Notes: a model not told the origin generated them from the sequence alone. 11,595 nt of DNA from Bacteroidota bacterium (GCA_947461985.1 CANHNT010000031.1:1-11595), one strand, 5' to 3'; shown: positions 1 to 10,700, counted from the stretch's first letter. Numbers and translations are program-made.

Positions 1-250
1 GAAAGGAATAGTTTTTAAAAATTATGCCCATTTATTTTTATGGAATCGAGGTCTATGCTTTCTTCATCTTTTGTGGCGACGCTCCGTTTTGAGTGAAAGA
101 CTTTGTGGGGCTTTTTGATTTGTTCTTTTGATTCGTAGCAAAACTCTGACAGGGCTTTGAGCCCTGTCAGAGTTAATTCATATTTAAATTTAAACTAACT
201 CTTTTGCCATGAAAGACGAAAATACAAATCCTAAACTCTAAACTTCGAAT
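1..250. other. Left flank, non-coding, with a G+C-richer segment
   Basis: No supported gene lies here. A strong hairpin sits at 142-174 and is listed separately. The stretch around 70-120 is richer in G+C than its surroundings. The minus strand keeps one frame open from 194 down to a TAA at 15-17 (59 codons), running straight through the hairpin, but it has no in-frame ATG. I therefore do not call it a gene; it may be a dispersed repeat or the remnant of a coding end. The next gene to the left must start or end outside the window. Confidence 0.5.
142..174 (-). terminator. 15-bp hairpin, probable terminator of the glycosyltransferase pair
   Basis: Two perfectly complementary arms, AACTCTGACAGGGCT at 142-156 and AGCCCTGTCAGAGTT at 160-174, enclose a three-base loop TTG. 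The hairpin begins 76 bases downstream of the 249-residue gene. On the minus strand the stem ends in a run of four T, so it fits a rho-independent terminator, though the T tract is short. Perfect GC-cored palindromes of this style are common between Bacteroidota genes, so it may also belong to a dispersed palindrome family. The hairpin is seen directly; the terminator role is inferred. Confidence 0.7.
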
Positions 251-1000
251 TTATTTATGCTTAAACCAGCAATCTATTCGATTGTTTTCGTATGCTTTAA
301 AAACGGTACTTACTGGTTTGCCATGAATGATTTGATCATTAAAAAAAGTTCGGGCGATGTAATTAAAACCACCCATATCTCCTGTATACGCTGTTGAATT
401 ATTGACATTGTATAGCCGATGCAATTGACTTAATTTTTCTATGAAACTTTTCATAATGGATATTTCTCCACCTATAATGCCACAGTTTAATAAAATAGAT
501 TGGCTGTATTTTTTTTCAAACTCCTCAAAATTCAACACGTTTTTTCTTAAATGGGTGCAATGTTTTTGCATCCAATCATTGGCTAGTAATTTGGGTTCGT
601 CTCCACAAAATATATGTTGTGGATGATGGTTAAAAAATAAATCTTCAAAAGGATTTTTGAGCATAACCACATCCGACACATCCGTTATAAACAAAGATTT
701 TATTTCGTGTTGGTGTTTATTTAAAAAATCGTTGTAAACTATATATCTGAAAACATTTGGATTAAACCGTTTATCATATTCTATTTTTTGAAAAGAGATA
801 AATTCATTGCTGTATTGCTTGCACGTTTGATCCGAAAGGCTGTTATGAAACACTATTCCGTTTATTTGATGCTGTATTAATGAGTCTGCCCAAGGTTTTA
901 TAATAGAGTAATCATCATCATTTAACACCTCATTTCTATTCACATCATATACCCCGGTTATATGACACGCAAGTACCACATTTTGTTTATTAAAAGACAT
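251..1000 (-). CDS. Putative GT-A-type glycosyltransferase, 249 aa
   Basis: This is probably a cytoplasmic nucleotide-sugar-dependent transferase; donor and acceptor are unknown. There is no signal peptide or membrane segment. Residues 104-118 (FITDVSDVVMLKNPF) resemble the metal-binding segment of a loosely defined family in which an acidic D-x-x-D-V-V motif, here Asp107 and Asp110, is followed by an N/D-P-F turn. Residues 170-178 (LLNCGIIGG) match the 'N-x-G-hydrophobic-hydrophobic-G' segment of GT8-like enzymes, and 207-215 (GDMGGFNYI) matches the later acidic position where such enzymes carry D-Q/D-M followed by an aromatic and Asn. The start is fixed by the upstream gene: its TAA and this ATG share one base (TAATG), which implies translational coupling; no Shine-Dalgarno sequence is visible. 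A hairpin at 142-174 follows. Membership in a glycosyltransferase superfamily is fairly likely; the precise family is not assigned. Confidence 0.7.
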   Translation of the reverse strand: MSFNKQNVVLACHITGVYDVNRNEVLNDDDYSIIKPWADSLIQHQINGIVFHNSLSDQTCKQYSNEFISFQKIEYDKRFNPNVFRYIVYNDFLNKHQHEIKSLFITDVSDVVMLKNPFEDLFFNHHPQHIFCGDEPKLLANDWMQKHCTHLRKNVLNFEEFEKKYSQSILLNCGIIGGEISIMKSFIEKLSQLHRLYNVNNSTAYTGDMGGFNYIARTFFNDQIIHGKPVSTVFKAYENNRIDCWFKHK

Positions 1001-1665
1001 TATAATGTTGATTCTTTTAGCTCCACAAAATGTTGTTTTTTAATTACAGAACAAATGCTATTGGGCATGTTTCTATAATAAATATAGGTTCTTAGATTTA
1101 CTTTTTTTACATTATATATTTCAGAAGCAGCTTCATAAAAATGACTGTCGGCAGCATATTTTTCGTGAAATGGAATATTCATAAATACTTCTTTTTTACC
1201 AAATAAAGTGGCAAACAAAATGCAATCATCTACATGAATACACTGTTGGTTATTTTCCATATCTGTTACATAATAATCGTCTTCATGGTCTACTATTGTT
1301 TCGGTGGTAGAGGCGATGAGGTCTGAGTCTGTAATGGCTTCTAAACAAGCAGCTAAATGATTGGGTTTATATTCATCATCGGCATCTAAAATGGTTACAT
1401 ATTGAGCAGTGCTGTTTAAAACACCTCGATTAATGGATTTAGATTGACCTCTGTTAAAATGTCGAATGTAAGTAATTTTGTCTTCAAATTTTTGAGCATA
1501 ACCCAAAAGTTCTGTGTGCGATTTATTATCGCTTCCATCATCAATAATGATCAATTCAAAGTCTTGAAAAGTTTGATTCAATACAGAATCTATCGCTCTT
1601 TTTATATAATGAAACTCAACATTATAAACCGACATTAATATAGAAACCGTAACTTTTTTGGGCAT
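1000..1665 (-). CDS. Family 2 glycosyltransferase (GT2), 221 aa
   Basis: This enzyme should transfer a sugar from a nucleotide-sugar donor to a glycan or lipid-linked acceptor in the cytoplasm. The GT-A fold is clear. Residues 5-15 (VTVSILMSVYN) form the first strand, residues 22-33 (KRAIDSVLNQTF) are the typical following helix, DDGS at 42-45 binds the nucleotide, NRGQSKSINRG at 71-81 is the usual 'N-x-G-x-x-x-x-x-N-x-G' segment, and DADD at 94-97 is the metal-binding DxD motif. Asp173 in YAADSHFYEAA probably corresponds to the catalytic base of the family. At 221 residues it is a minimal single-domain enzyme with no membrane helices, so it is complete rather than truncated. The ATG at 1665 gives a natural beginning to the first strand; the leader is AT-rich with no Shine-Dalgarno sequence, normal for Bacteroidota. 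Its stop overlaps the next start by one base. Substrate cannot be told from sequence. Confidence 0.93.
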   Translation of the reverse strand: MPKKVTVSILMSVYNVEFHYIKRAIDSVLNQTFQDFELIIIDDGSDNKSHTELLGYAQKFEDKITYIRHFNRGQSKSINRGVLNSTAQYVTILDADDEYKPNHLAACLEAITDSDLIASTTETIVDHEDDYYVTDMENNQQCIHVDDCILFATLFGKKEVFMNIPFHEKYAADSHFYEAASEIYNVKKVNLRTYIYYRNMPNSICSVIKKQHFVELKESTL

Positions 1666-1789
1666 GAATAATAATTAATTATCAGCAAATATATATGCGC
1701 ATTTTCAATTGAGTGTGTTATCTTATCTTATAAAATAAAGAAACTCGTATTTATTTTTAATGAGCATGTAATTTTTCTAATACGAACCA
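1666..1789. other. Spacer between adhesin gene and glycosyltransferase pair
   Basis: This 124-base AT-rich spacer holds the -7 box noted above and no strong terminator. The only inverted repeat I see has 7-bp arms (TCGTATT at 1745-1751 and AATACGA at 1779-1785) with a 27-base loop, too weak to rely on. Read-through from the adhesin gene into the transferases is therefore possible. Confidence 0.4.
1686..1693 (-). promoter_or_regulatory. Candidate Bacteroidota -7 box for the glycosyltransferase pair
   Basis: The minus strand reads TATATTTG, a perfect match to the TAnnTTTG -7 element of the Bacteroidota primary sigma factor. It ends 20 bases before the ATG at 1665, leaving a short leader of about 15 bases. 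I find no convincing TTTG -33 box at the usual distance; the nearest TTG, at 1706-1708, is too close. A single eight-base match in AT-rich DNA can arise by chance, but the position is good and suggests the pair has its own promoter. Confidence 0.45.
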
Positions 1790-4700
1790 TTATCTGATTA
1801 ACTGTACATCTCCTTTTTTAATCATTTTTTCACCAGTGGCATAGCAATTATACCTGAAAATATAATAGTATGTACTCACATCCATATCTACTCCTTTATA
1901 TTTTCCATCCCAGCCTTTTCGCGCATCTGGCGTGCTCCAAATTTTATTTCCCCATCTGTCATAAACTTCGAGTTGTATCAATTCAAAACCAGCTGCCGTT
2001 AATATTCTAAATTCATCGTTTCGTCCATCTCCATTCGGACTAAATGCATTTGGAATAAACACATTATCGCAACATGGTCCAGGATTAATAAATATTGAAT
2101 CATTGATTTCACAACCATTAGCATCAACTACATTTAGCGTATATTTTCCAAACTCTAATTGTGTTGCTTCTTGATTGGTTTGTGCAGGATTTGTTGACCA
2201 AATATAACTATATGGTGCTTTTCCTCCTATAGGGATCGCTTTTGCCCATCCTTCATTTCCTAAACCCAAACAACCAATGTCTTGTTTTGTAAATTGAATG
2301 CTAAATGGATTTATAGGTGGTAAAATAGCGACTAATGTATCAAAACTACAGCCTGCACTGTCTTTGACTGTTAAGGTATAAGTTCCTACTTTTAAATCAC
2401 TAAAAACACCATGTTGGTTTATATACAATCCTGGTCTTACATAATAAATATAATTATCTCTTCCACCTATACCATTTACAATAATTTTTCCATCATTTAA
2501 CGAGGCGCATTTTGATTCAGTGACGAATAGTTCGGCACCCACTTTTTCTGGTTCAGTTAAAATAATCGTAGTGTCTACTAAACAATTATTTGAATCTTTG
2601 ATTGTAAATAAATAGGGTCCGGCGGCTAAATTGGTAAATTGATTTATGTTAGAAAAAACGCCTCCGTTGATAGAGTATAAAATAGGAGGAACACCCCCAG
2701 TAATATTTAACAATATTTCACCATTATCATCTCCAAAACAAACAGGTTCGTTTATTTGAAAGTTCATTGTAATTAGCAAATTAGCATTTATTGTTACGCT
2801 AGTTGTTTTTGTGCATTCTTTTGAGTCTGTTGCAATAACAGTGTAAGTTGCTGCTGGTAAATTAATAAAACTTCCTGTGGTGTTAGAAGGATTGGTAGGA
2901 GGATATAAACTATAGTTAATAACACCTGTTCCTCCATTGGCTACTACTGAAATGCTTCCACTAGAATCTTTATAACACACGATATCTTGATGTGTTACAG
3001 AAGTATATAAAATTTCTGTTGGTTGAGTAATATTTATATTTTGTATTGAGTCAATACATCCATTTCCATCAACCACAAACATCGTGTAATTGCTTGCAAC
3101 TAAATTTGGATAAATACCTAAAGAACTATTGATATTAGTTGGCTGTAAATTATACAAATAATTTAATGTACCTCCAGAAGCATGTGTGCCAATTAATCCA
3201 TCATTTCCTCCAAAACAAGTAACATTTTTAAATGAATCTAAAAATAAATTAAGTTCAGAAGGTTGAGTGATACTCACTGTTGAAGATTTTGAACAACCAT
3301 TATCATCTGATGCAGTCACCGTATAATTATTGATAAACAAATTATTAAATTGACCCGTTGTATTTATTATAGCTATTGGATTTAATTGATACGTAATTGT
3401 ACCTACTCCTCCTGATGCTATGGCTGTTATACTACCCGAATTACCTCCATTGCACAACACATTAGAAGGGGTAACTGAAATAAAATCAACTAGCATTGGC
3501 TCTATCACTGTTTGCGTATTTGTTTTAGTACAACCATTGGCATCAGTAATTGTAACAGTATAAATATTTGCTGAAAGGGAACTATAATTTCCAATTGCAT
3601 TGGTTATATTCGTTGGCAATAAATTGTAACTTAATGGGGCAATTCCTCCGGTAGCATTTACTGAAACGGATCCATTGGTTTGACCAAAACAAACAATATT
3701 ATTTGCCGATGAATTGGTAATCGAAATAGCCGAAGGTTCAAACAATGTAGTAGTAGATGTTATCGAACAGTCGTTGGCATCAGTAGCAATTATTGTATAA
3801 GTATTTCCTGATAAATTAGTGAAATTGCCTGTTGTACTAAATATGTTTCCAGGTAATAATTGATAAGAAATTGGGGTGGTTCCACCAATTGAGCTGGTCG
3901 ATATGGTTCCATTACTTTGGCCATTGCATGTAACAGGCGTATTTAATAAAGATGTAATCGTAATTGCATTGGGCTGTCCGACATACACTGTTGTAGAAAT
4001 ACTACATGAATTTGCATCGGTTGCCGATATCGTATAGGTTATATCCCCTAATAAACTAGTAAATGAATTGGGTGGCACAAAAGTTCCTGTCGGTAATATC
4101 GAATAATTAATCGGCATGGTTCCGCCAGATACTTGAGCTACGATGCTTCCATTGGCAACATTAAAACATTTTGCCGAATCGATGGAAGGTGTGTTAAATT
4201 GTAGCAACGGCGGTTCTACAATAGCAACTAAAGTTTGAATTGTACATCCATTCGCATCTGTACCTGTTATGGTATAATTTCCAGCTGCTAAATTTAAAAA
4301 TATACCATTGGTGTTCGTAATATTTCCAGGCATTAATACAAAATTTGTATTTCCCGTACCTCCTAATATAGTGAGATGAATATTTCCTGTAGTGGCACCA
4401 TTACAACCTACATCTGCTTTTTGAGTATTGACTAAAATAGGTCCAACAACAGTTTCTACTACTGTTGAACTTGATACAGTACATCCAACTGCATCTTTTA
4501 CTGTAATTTGATATTGTCCTGCACAAATATTGTTAAACACATTATTTGTTTGATACGTTGGCAAATTGATGCTATAATTTAATAATCCTGTTCCATTGCT
4601 GCTATTAATAGTTACAACTGCATCACAACCAGGATTACAACTTGCTAATGTTGTAGAGACAGAATTAATGACTGGTGCATTGGATGGTGCTACTATTTTA

Positions 4701-7700
4701 GTAGCTGATTTTGTACAACCGTTTGCATCTTTTACCATAATGGTATAAATACCAGTTGATAAATTAATAAAAGTTGGAGTTAATTGATACGTTGAATTAT
4801 TTAGACTATAAGAATATAGAGGAGTTGCTCCTGCTGCTGCTATTGTTATCGTAGCATCGCCTCCGGGAACACAAGTAGGATTGGTTGCTGTAATTTGCGT
4901 AATGGCAAGTGCAGTTGGCTGCGTAATAATTGAAGAAGTTGTTTTTGTACATCCATTGGCATCTGTTGCAGTAATTACGTATGTTCCAGCTGGTAAATTT
5001 GAAAAAGTCCCTGTTGTATTATTGGTTGGCTGGGGCTGAATCGTATAGGTAATTAATCCTGTTCCTCCGGTAGTTGCTACCTGAATTGTGCCGTCATTTC
5101 CAGCATTGCAATTTACTGGTGTGGCAATATTAGATGTAAATGATATAGGAATAGGTGAGCCTACTGTTTGTGTAGAAGTAGTTGAACAACCATTGGCATC
5201 TGTCACTTTTATGGTATACGTAGTGGCAATTAATCCAGAAAATAATCCTGTTAAGTTAGTGGTGTTTCCTGCTTGTAGATTATAAGAAAATGCACCAGTT
5301 CCTCCTGTTGACAATACGGTTAACGTTCCATCGGCAGCACCGATACATGAAACCAATGTGGGAGTAATTGATGTGATAGAAACTGCTGTAGGTTCAGTAA
5401 TTTGTATGGATGTACTGAGGGTGCAACCATTGGCATCACTGGCAATAATTGAGTATATCCCTGCAGTTAAATTTGAAAAAATACCTGTTGTGTTAGAAAT
5501 AGTTATGGGTAATAATTTGTAGGTCATACTACCTGTTCCACCTGTTGCCGAAATTATGGTGCTTCCGCTATTTCCTCCAAAACAACTTACATTAGTATTG
5601 TTTGCAGTTATTTGATTCGGTCCTGTAGCTGTAGTAATTCCGAATGTTCCACTTCCCAAACAATTATTACCATCTTTGATAGATACAGTATAAGCGCCCG
5701 AACATATAGCAGCAAATTGATTAGAAGATTGAAAGGTAGAATTGTTGATTGAATATGTATAAACACCATTTCCCCCAGTTGCCGAAACGGCTACACTTCC
5801 ATCACAGCCGGGGTTACAACTTGCGTAAGTAGTAACCGCATTGGTTAAAATTACTTGTGGTGTTGCATTAATTGTAATGGCAGTTGTTTGTGTACAAGAG
5901 TTTACATCTTTAGCAGTTATGGTATAAACGCCTGCTGCTAAATTGGTAAAATTTCCAGTTGTGTTTGTTATATTTCCTGGTTGAATTTTATAAACAAAAC
6001 TACCAACGCCTCCAGTTACCAATACTTGTATCGTTCCATTGCTATCTCCGTAACATGTTGGAGGAACGAGTGAAGTTGTATTCCAAATTATTTGTGGCGA
6101 TTGATTAATAGAGAAATTAGAAGTCAATTGACAACCATTTGCATCCACTGCACTCAGTGTATATTGGCCTAATCCTAAGGTTAAAAATGTTCCAATAGAA
6201 TTTGATGTATTATTTGGTAATAATGTATAAATGATTCCTCCTGCACCTCCGGAAGCCGAGCTGGTTACTAATCCTCCTGCACCACCAAAACATGGTACAT
6301 CTCTATTATTTACCGAATCCCATATAAATAATGGGGGTTGGGAAATAATTATATTACTCGTTCCACTACAACCATTTGCATCAGTAACTATTACGGTATA
6401 ATTATTTGCAAATAAGTTATTAAAACTTCCTGATGAATTGATAATTGACCCAGGGTTTAGTTTATATGATAAAGTTCCACTTCCTCCTGATGCTGTAGTG
6501 GTAATATTTCCTGTATTATTTCCATAGCACAATACATTGAAACTAGATGCATTGGAAATAATAGGTGATGCTGCATTGGAAACTGCTAATGTAGAGGTAA
6601 TACTACACCCTACAGCATCTGTTACTTTAATAGTATAAGTAGATACACCTATCCCCGTAAATATATTAGATAGTTGATTTAATCCTCCATTTATAGAATA
6701 TAAATAATTAGGCGTACCGCCTATTGCTATAGTTGTTATTGTAGCGTTGTTACCTGGGTTACAAGAAGGTATTGTGTTTTGTAACGAAGACAAAATCAAT
6801 GCAGTGCTTGGTTGAGTAATTATTGTTGTTGAAGAAATACTACACCCATTGGCATCGGTGGCGGTAATGGTGTAAGTATTTGCTAAAAGAGTATTAAATA
6901 TTCCGGTAGTATCTGAAAAATTTCCTGGGCTAGTGCTATATGTAATACTTCCTGTTCCGCCATTAACCATTGTATTAATTTGCCCATTGGCTATATTAAA
7001 ACAATAGGCATTTGATTTCGTAAAGTTAGAAAACGACAATGGTAGTGGTTGTGTTATAATAGCAGTTGTTGTTAATGTACATCCATTGGCATCAGTTGCG
7101 GTTATTGTATATGTATTGGGTGCCAAACTACTAAAGATTCCATTGGTATTTGAAATATTTCCTGGCATTTGGGTATAGGTAATGATGCCTGAACCTCCCA
7201 ATGCTGTTTGTGTTATTTGTCCATTAGCTAAACCATTGCAAGTCACTGGTGTACTTGTTTGTGTATTCCAATTAATAGAAGATGGTTCTTGAATAATAGC
7301 TGCAAAAGAGGTAGTGCATCCTGCAGCATCAGTAACCATCACTGTATATGTATTAACAGGTAATCCAGTAAATATACCTGTTGAATTTGAAACTGCTGTT
7401 GGATTGATTGTATAATTAATTGGGGCAACTCCACCGGTCAATATTGTCGTAATAATACCATTATTATTTCCTGTACAATTGGCTTGATTAATATTGAGTG
7501 ATGTAATTATCGGTGCCAATAAGTTATTTAAGTTATATATACTTGATTGAGTACATCCATTTGAATCTTTTACCGTAATTGTGTAATTTCCAATTGATAA
7601 ATTACTAATGGTGCTATCTGATTGATAAAAACCTGTATTTAATTTATATTCGTAAGGTAAAATACCACCTGTAGCATTTACGGTAATAGAACCATTTCCA

Positions 7701-10700
7701 GTTGGTGCACAATTGGGTGGAGTAGATGTTATATTTGCTATTGCCAAAATAGGTGGTTCTGAAATTATAACACTTGTTGTATTGCTACATCCACTGGCGT
7801 CAGTAACTTTAATCGTATATGTATTTGCTGTTAGGTTCATGAAATTACCTGTAGTATTGGAAACAGCTCCAGGGGTTAATATATAATTTTTGGAACCAGT
7901 TCCACCTATTGTGGTTACAGAAATTGATCCATCATTGCCTCCATTACATTTTACTGTTGTCTTAGTGGGTAAATTAAATGTAATAGACGGTAATATACTT
8001 ATCGTGGTTACGCTTGAATTAGTACAACCGAGTACATCAGTTACGGTTACTGTATAAGTGTTGAGTGGCAAATTACTAAATGTTCCTGTAGTATTTGTAC
8101 TATTTGATGGGGCTATTTGATAAGTATATATTGGTGTTCCTGAGGTTGCAGAACATTGCAAACTACCTGTTCCCACTCCATTGCAAGGTACATTGGTTAC
8201 TTGAAAACCTGCCCATAGTAAACCTGGTGGTGGATTTAAAGCTAATACCAAACTAGCAGTACATCCACTTGCATCAATCACAGAAATAGTATAAACTCCA
8301 ATGCCAGTATTTGGGAATATGCCAATATTATTACTTAAATTATTAGGTTGTAAATTATATGTATAAGGAGGGGTGCCATTTATTGCCCATACTATTATTG
8401 TATCTGTGTTAGATAAACAACTCATTGGCATTGTGTTATTTAATAATGTTGGTGCGTTAGTAATTGATATTGTTGCTGTTGAAGTGGCAATACAATTATT
8501 TGCATCTTTAGCCGTTATGGTATATATACCTGGTGATAAATTTGAATATGATGTTCCGGATTGATATGTGCCTGTATTTAATTTGTATGTTAAAGGAGCA
8601 ACACCTCCATTTGCAGAAAAATTAATAGAACCGCCAATAGCTACATTATTACAATTAGGATTTACGGTTATTAAGTTGGTAATAGTAATAAGTGGTGGTT
8701 GGGTAATAACTATTTGTGATGTTTTACTACAATATTTACTATCTGTTGCCGTAACAGTATATGTTCCAGCATAAAGAGAAGTGAAATTTCCTGTAGTATT
8801 AGAAATTCCTCCTGGATTAAGTTGATATAAAATGGTGGGCGTTCCTCCTGTGGCTGAAATACTGACAGATCCTGTATTTACACCATTGCAAATAGGATTT
8901 ACAATCAAAGGTGCATTTAACGATAATACTGTTGGTTGGGTTATTGTGAATACTGTAGAGGATGCACATGATACTGCATCTAACACAGTAATTGTATAAG
9001 TATTGGGTGCTAAACCTGTAAATGAGCCTGTAGTATTAGAAATTACCCCTGGCATTAAAGTGTAGGTATACGGATTAAGCCCCCCACCAGTAGAAAACAA
9101 AGCTGTACCATCATTTAATCCAAAACAATTGACATTATTTTTAGTAAAACTATTAATATTTAATCCTGTTATTTGATTTATAATTAATGATGTACTTTTT
9201 GAACATCCATTAACATCTGTTACGGTCACTGTATAAGTTCCTGCTGTTAAAGAAGAATAATTTCCAGTTGTACTATACACATTTCCTGGCATTAAATTAT
9301 ACGATAATAAACCAGTGCCCCCAATAGCATTTGAAATAATTAATCCATTATTGATTGAATTGCAGGTCACATTTTGTTTAATATTAGTTGTCCAATTAAT
9401 AGCAATAGGTTCTGTGATGGTAGCAACTCCCGATTTTGTACAACCCGATACACTAGATGCTGTTATTGTATAGGTCCCAGCAGATAAATTAGAAAAAGTA
9501 CTAGGGGAACCTGTCATTACAATAGAACCAGGAATTAACGTGTATGTTATTGGATTTGACAACAGCAATTCCGTAGCTAAAATAGAACCACTATTTCCAT
9601 TACATATAATATTGGTTGGTATAATTGTCACATCGGGTTTGGAATTTACTATAATGTTTACTGTATCTTTTATTGGTACGCAATTTCCATAAATAGATGT
9701 TACTATATAGGAAGTAGTTATATTGGGTGTTAAAATAGGATTTAATATCGTTGGATTAGAAACACCTGATATAGGATTCCAACTAAAATTTAATCCTGGG
9801 TTTTGAACTCCACTTACTTGCACACTTTCACCTTGACAAATCGTAGTATCATTATTAAAAACTGTAAATTGTGGTGGATCTTTTATTTCTATTGTTAAAC
9901 TATCTACTATTGTTCCACATTTATTTTTTAATATTAATTTCAATGTTTCTGTTCCTTCTGCTATTAAATCATTAATCGGACTGATAACAATATTTTTTAT
10001 AGAATCATTCATTGAATTTGAAAAATAATAAGCGGTTTGAAGAATTGGATAATCTACGCCATTGGTGGCAGTACCAGTTATGACAACTGTTGCAGTATCC
10101 ATATTTACCTGTGATTGAAAATTTTCACGGTGTATTTTTAATTGTGCAGAACTACAACCTTCATATACATAAGGAATGGTTGCAGTTGATGAATCTGTAA
10201 TTACAGAAAAATAATAGGTATTCGAATTTAAACTCCCTGCTTTTATAAAAACTCCTGAATCAAAAATATGATCAAAACCATCGGCAATTGCTAATTTTAA
10301 ATGATAAGTTGCACAAATTTGAGTAGATGCCTTTGCGGTAAAAATGTTTGTAAAACCATCATAGGTAAGTGTTGTACTACCTGTATTATTTATGTATAAA
10401 TTAGTAAAAGGAGACCCTGGGCCCATATTGTTACAATTAGAAATATTTGCTCCTAAGGAAAGAACTCCATTATTAATGGAGTTAATAGCCACTGGAATAT
10501 TAGTTCCAGGCACCAGGGCAATGTTCTCAGGTGTGGCATATCCGGGTCCCGTGACAAAAAAACCAAATACATCATTATAATTAGTGCAATTAAAAATAGG
10601 ATACTCTTCTGAACCAAATTTATAATCAAAAAATATAGAATCTCCATCTGCTTTAAAATCAAATTCTAATATACATCTATCATTGGTAACTGTACCCGAT

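Noticed and set aside
1745..1785. TCGTATT / AATACGA inverted repeat as terminator of the adhesin gene
   Set aside because: Seven-base arms with a 27-base loop and no following T run are too weak to call.
2081..9634. Regularly spaced short words such as CCATTGGCATC, resembling a CRISPR-like periodicity
   Set aside because: The 237-bp period is coding: the words are the reverse complement of the conserved D-A-N-G-C codons of the adhesin repeats. The spacing is far too long for CRISPR and copies are diverged.
441..10580. Plus-strand open frames of 61-68 codons at 441-626, 1444-1638, 5088-5285, 8373-8564, 8568-8774 and 10392-10580
   Set aside because: All lie opposite strongly supported minus-strand genes. 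Those inside the adhesin simply mirror its repeats, and none shows a domain or start signal of its own.
10453..10662. Minus-strand 69-codon frame inside the adhesin gene
   Set aside because: It overlaps the choice-of-anchor L coding region in another frame, whose motifs (FGSEEYP, NDVFGFF) are intact in the main frame. It is not a frameshift product.
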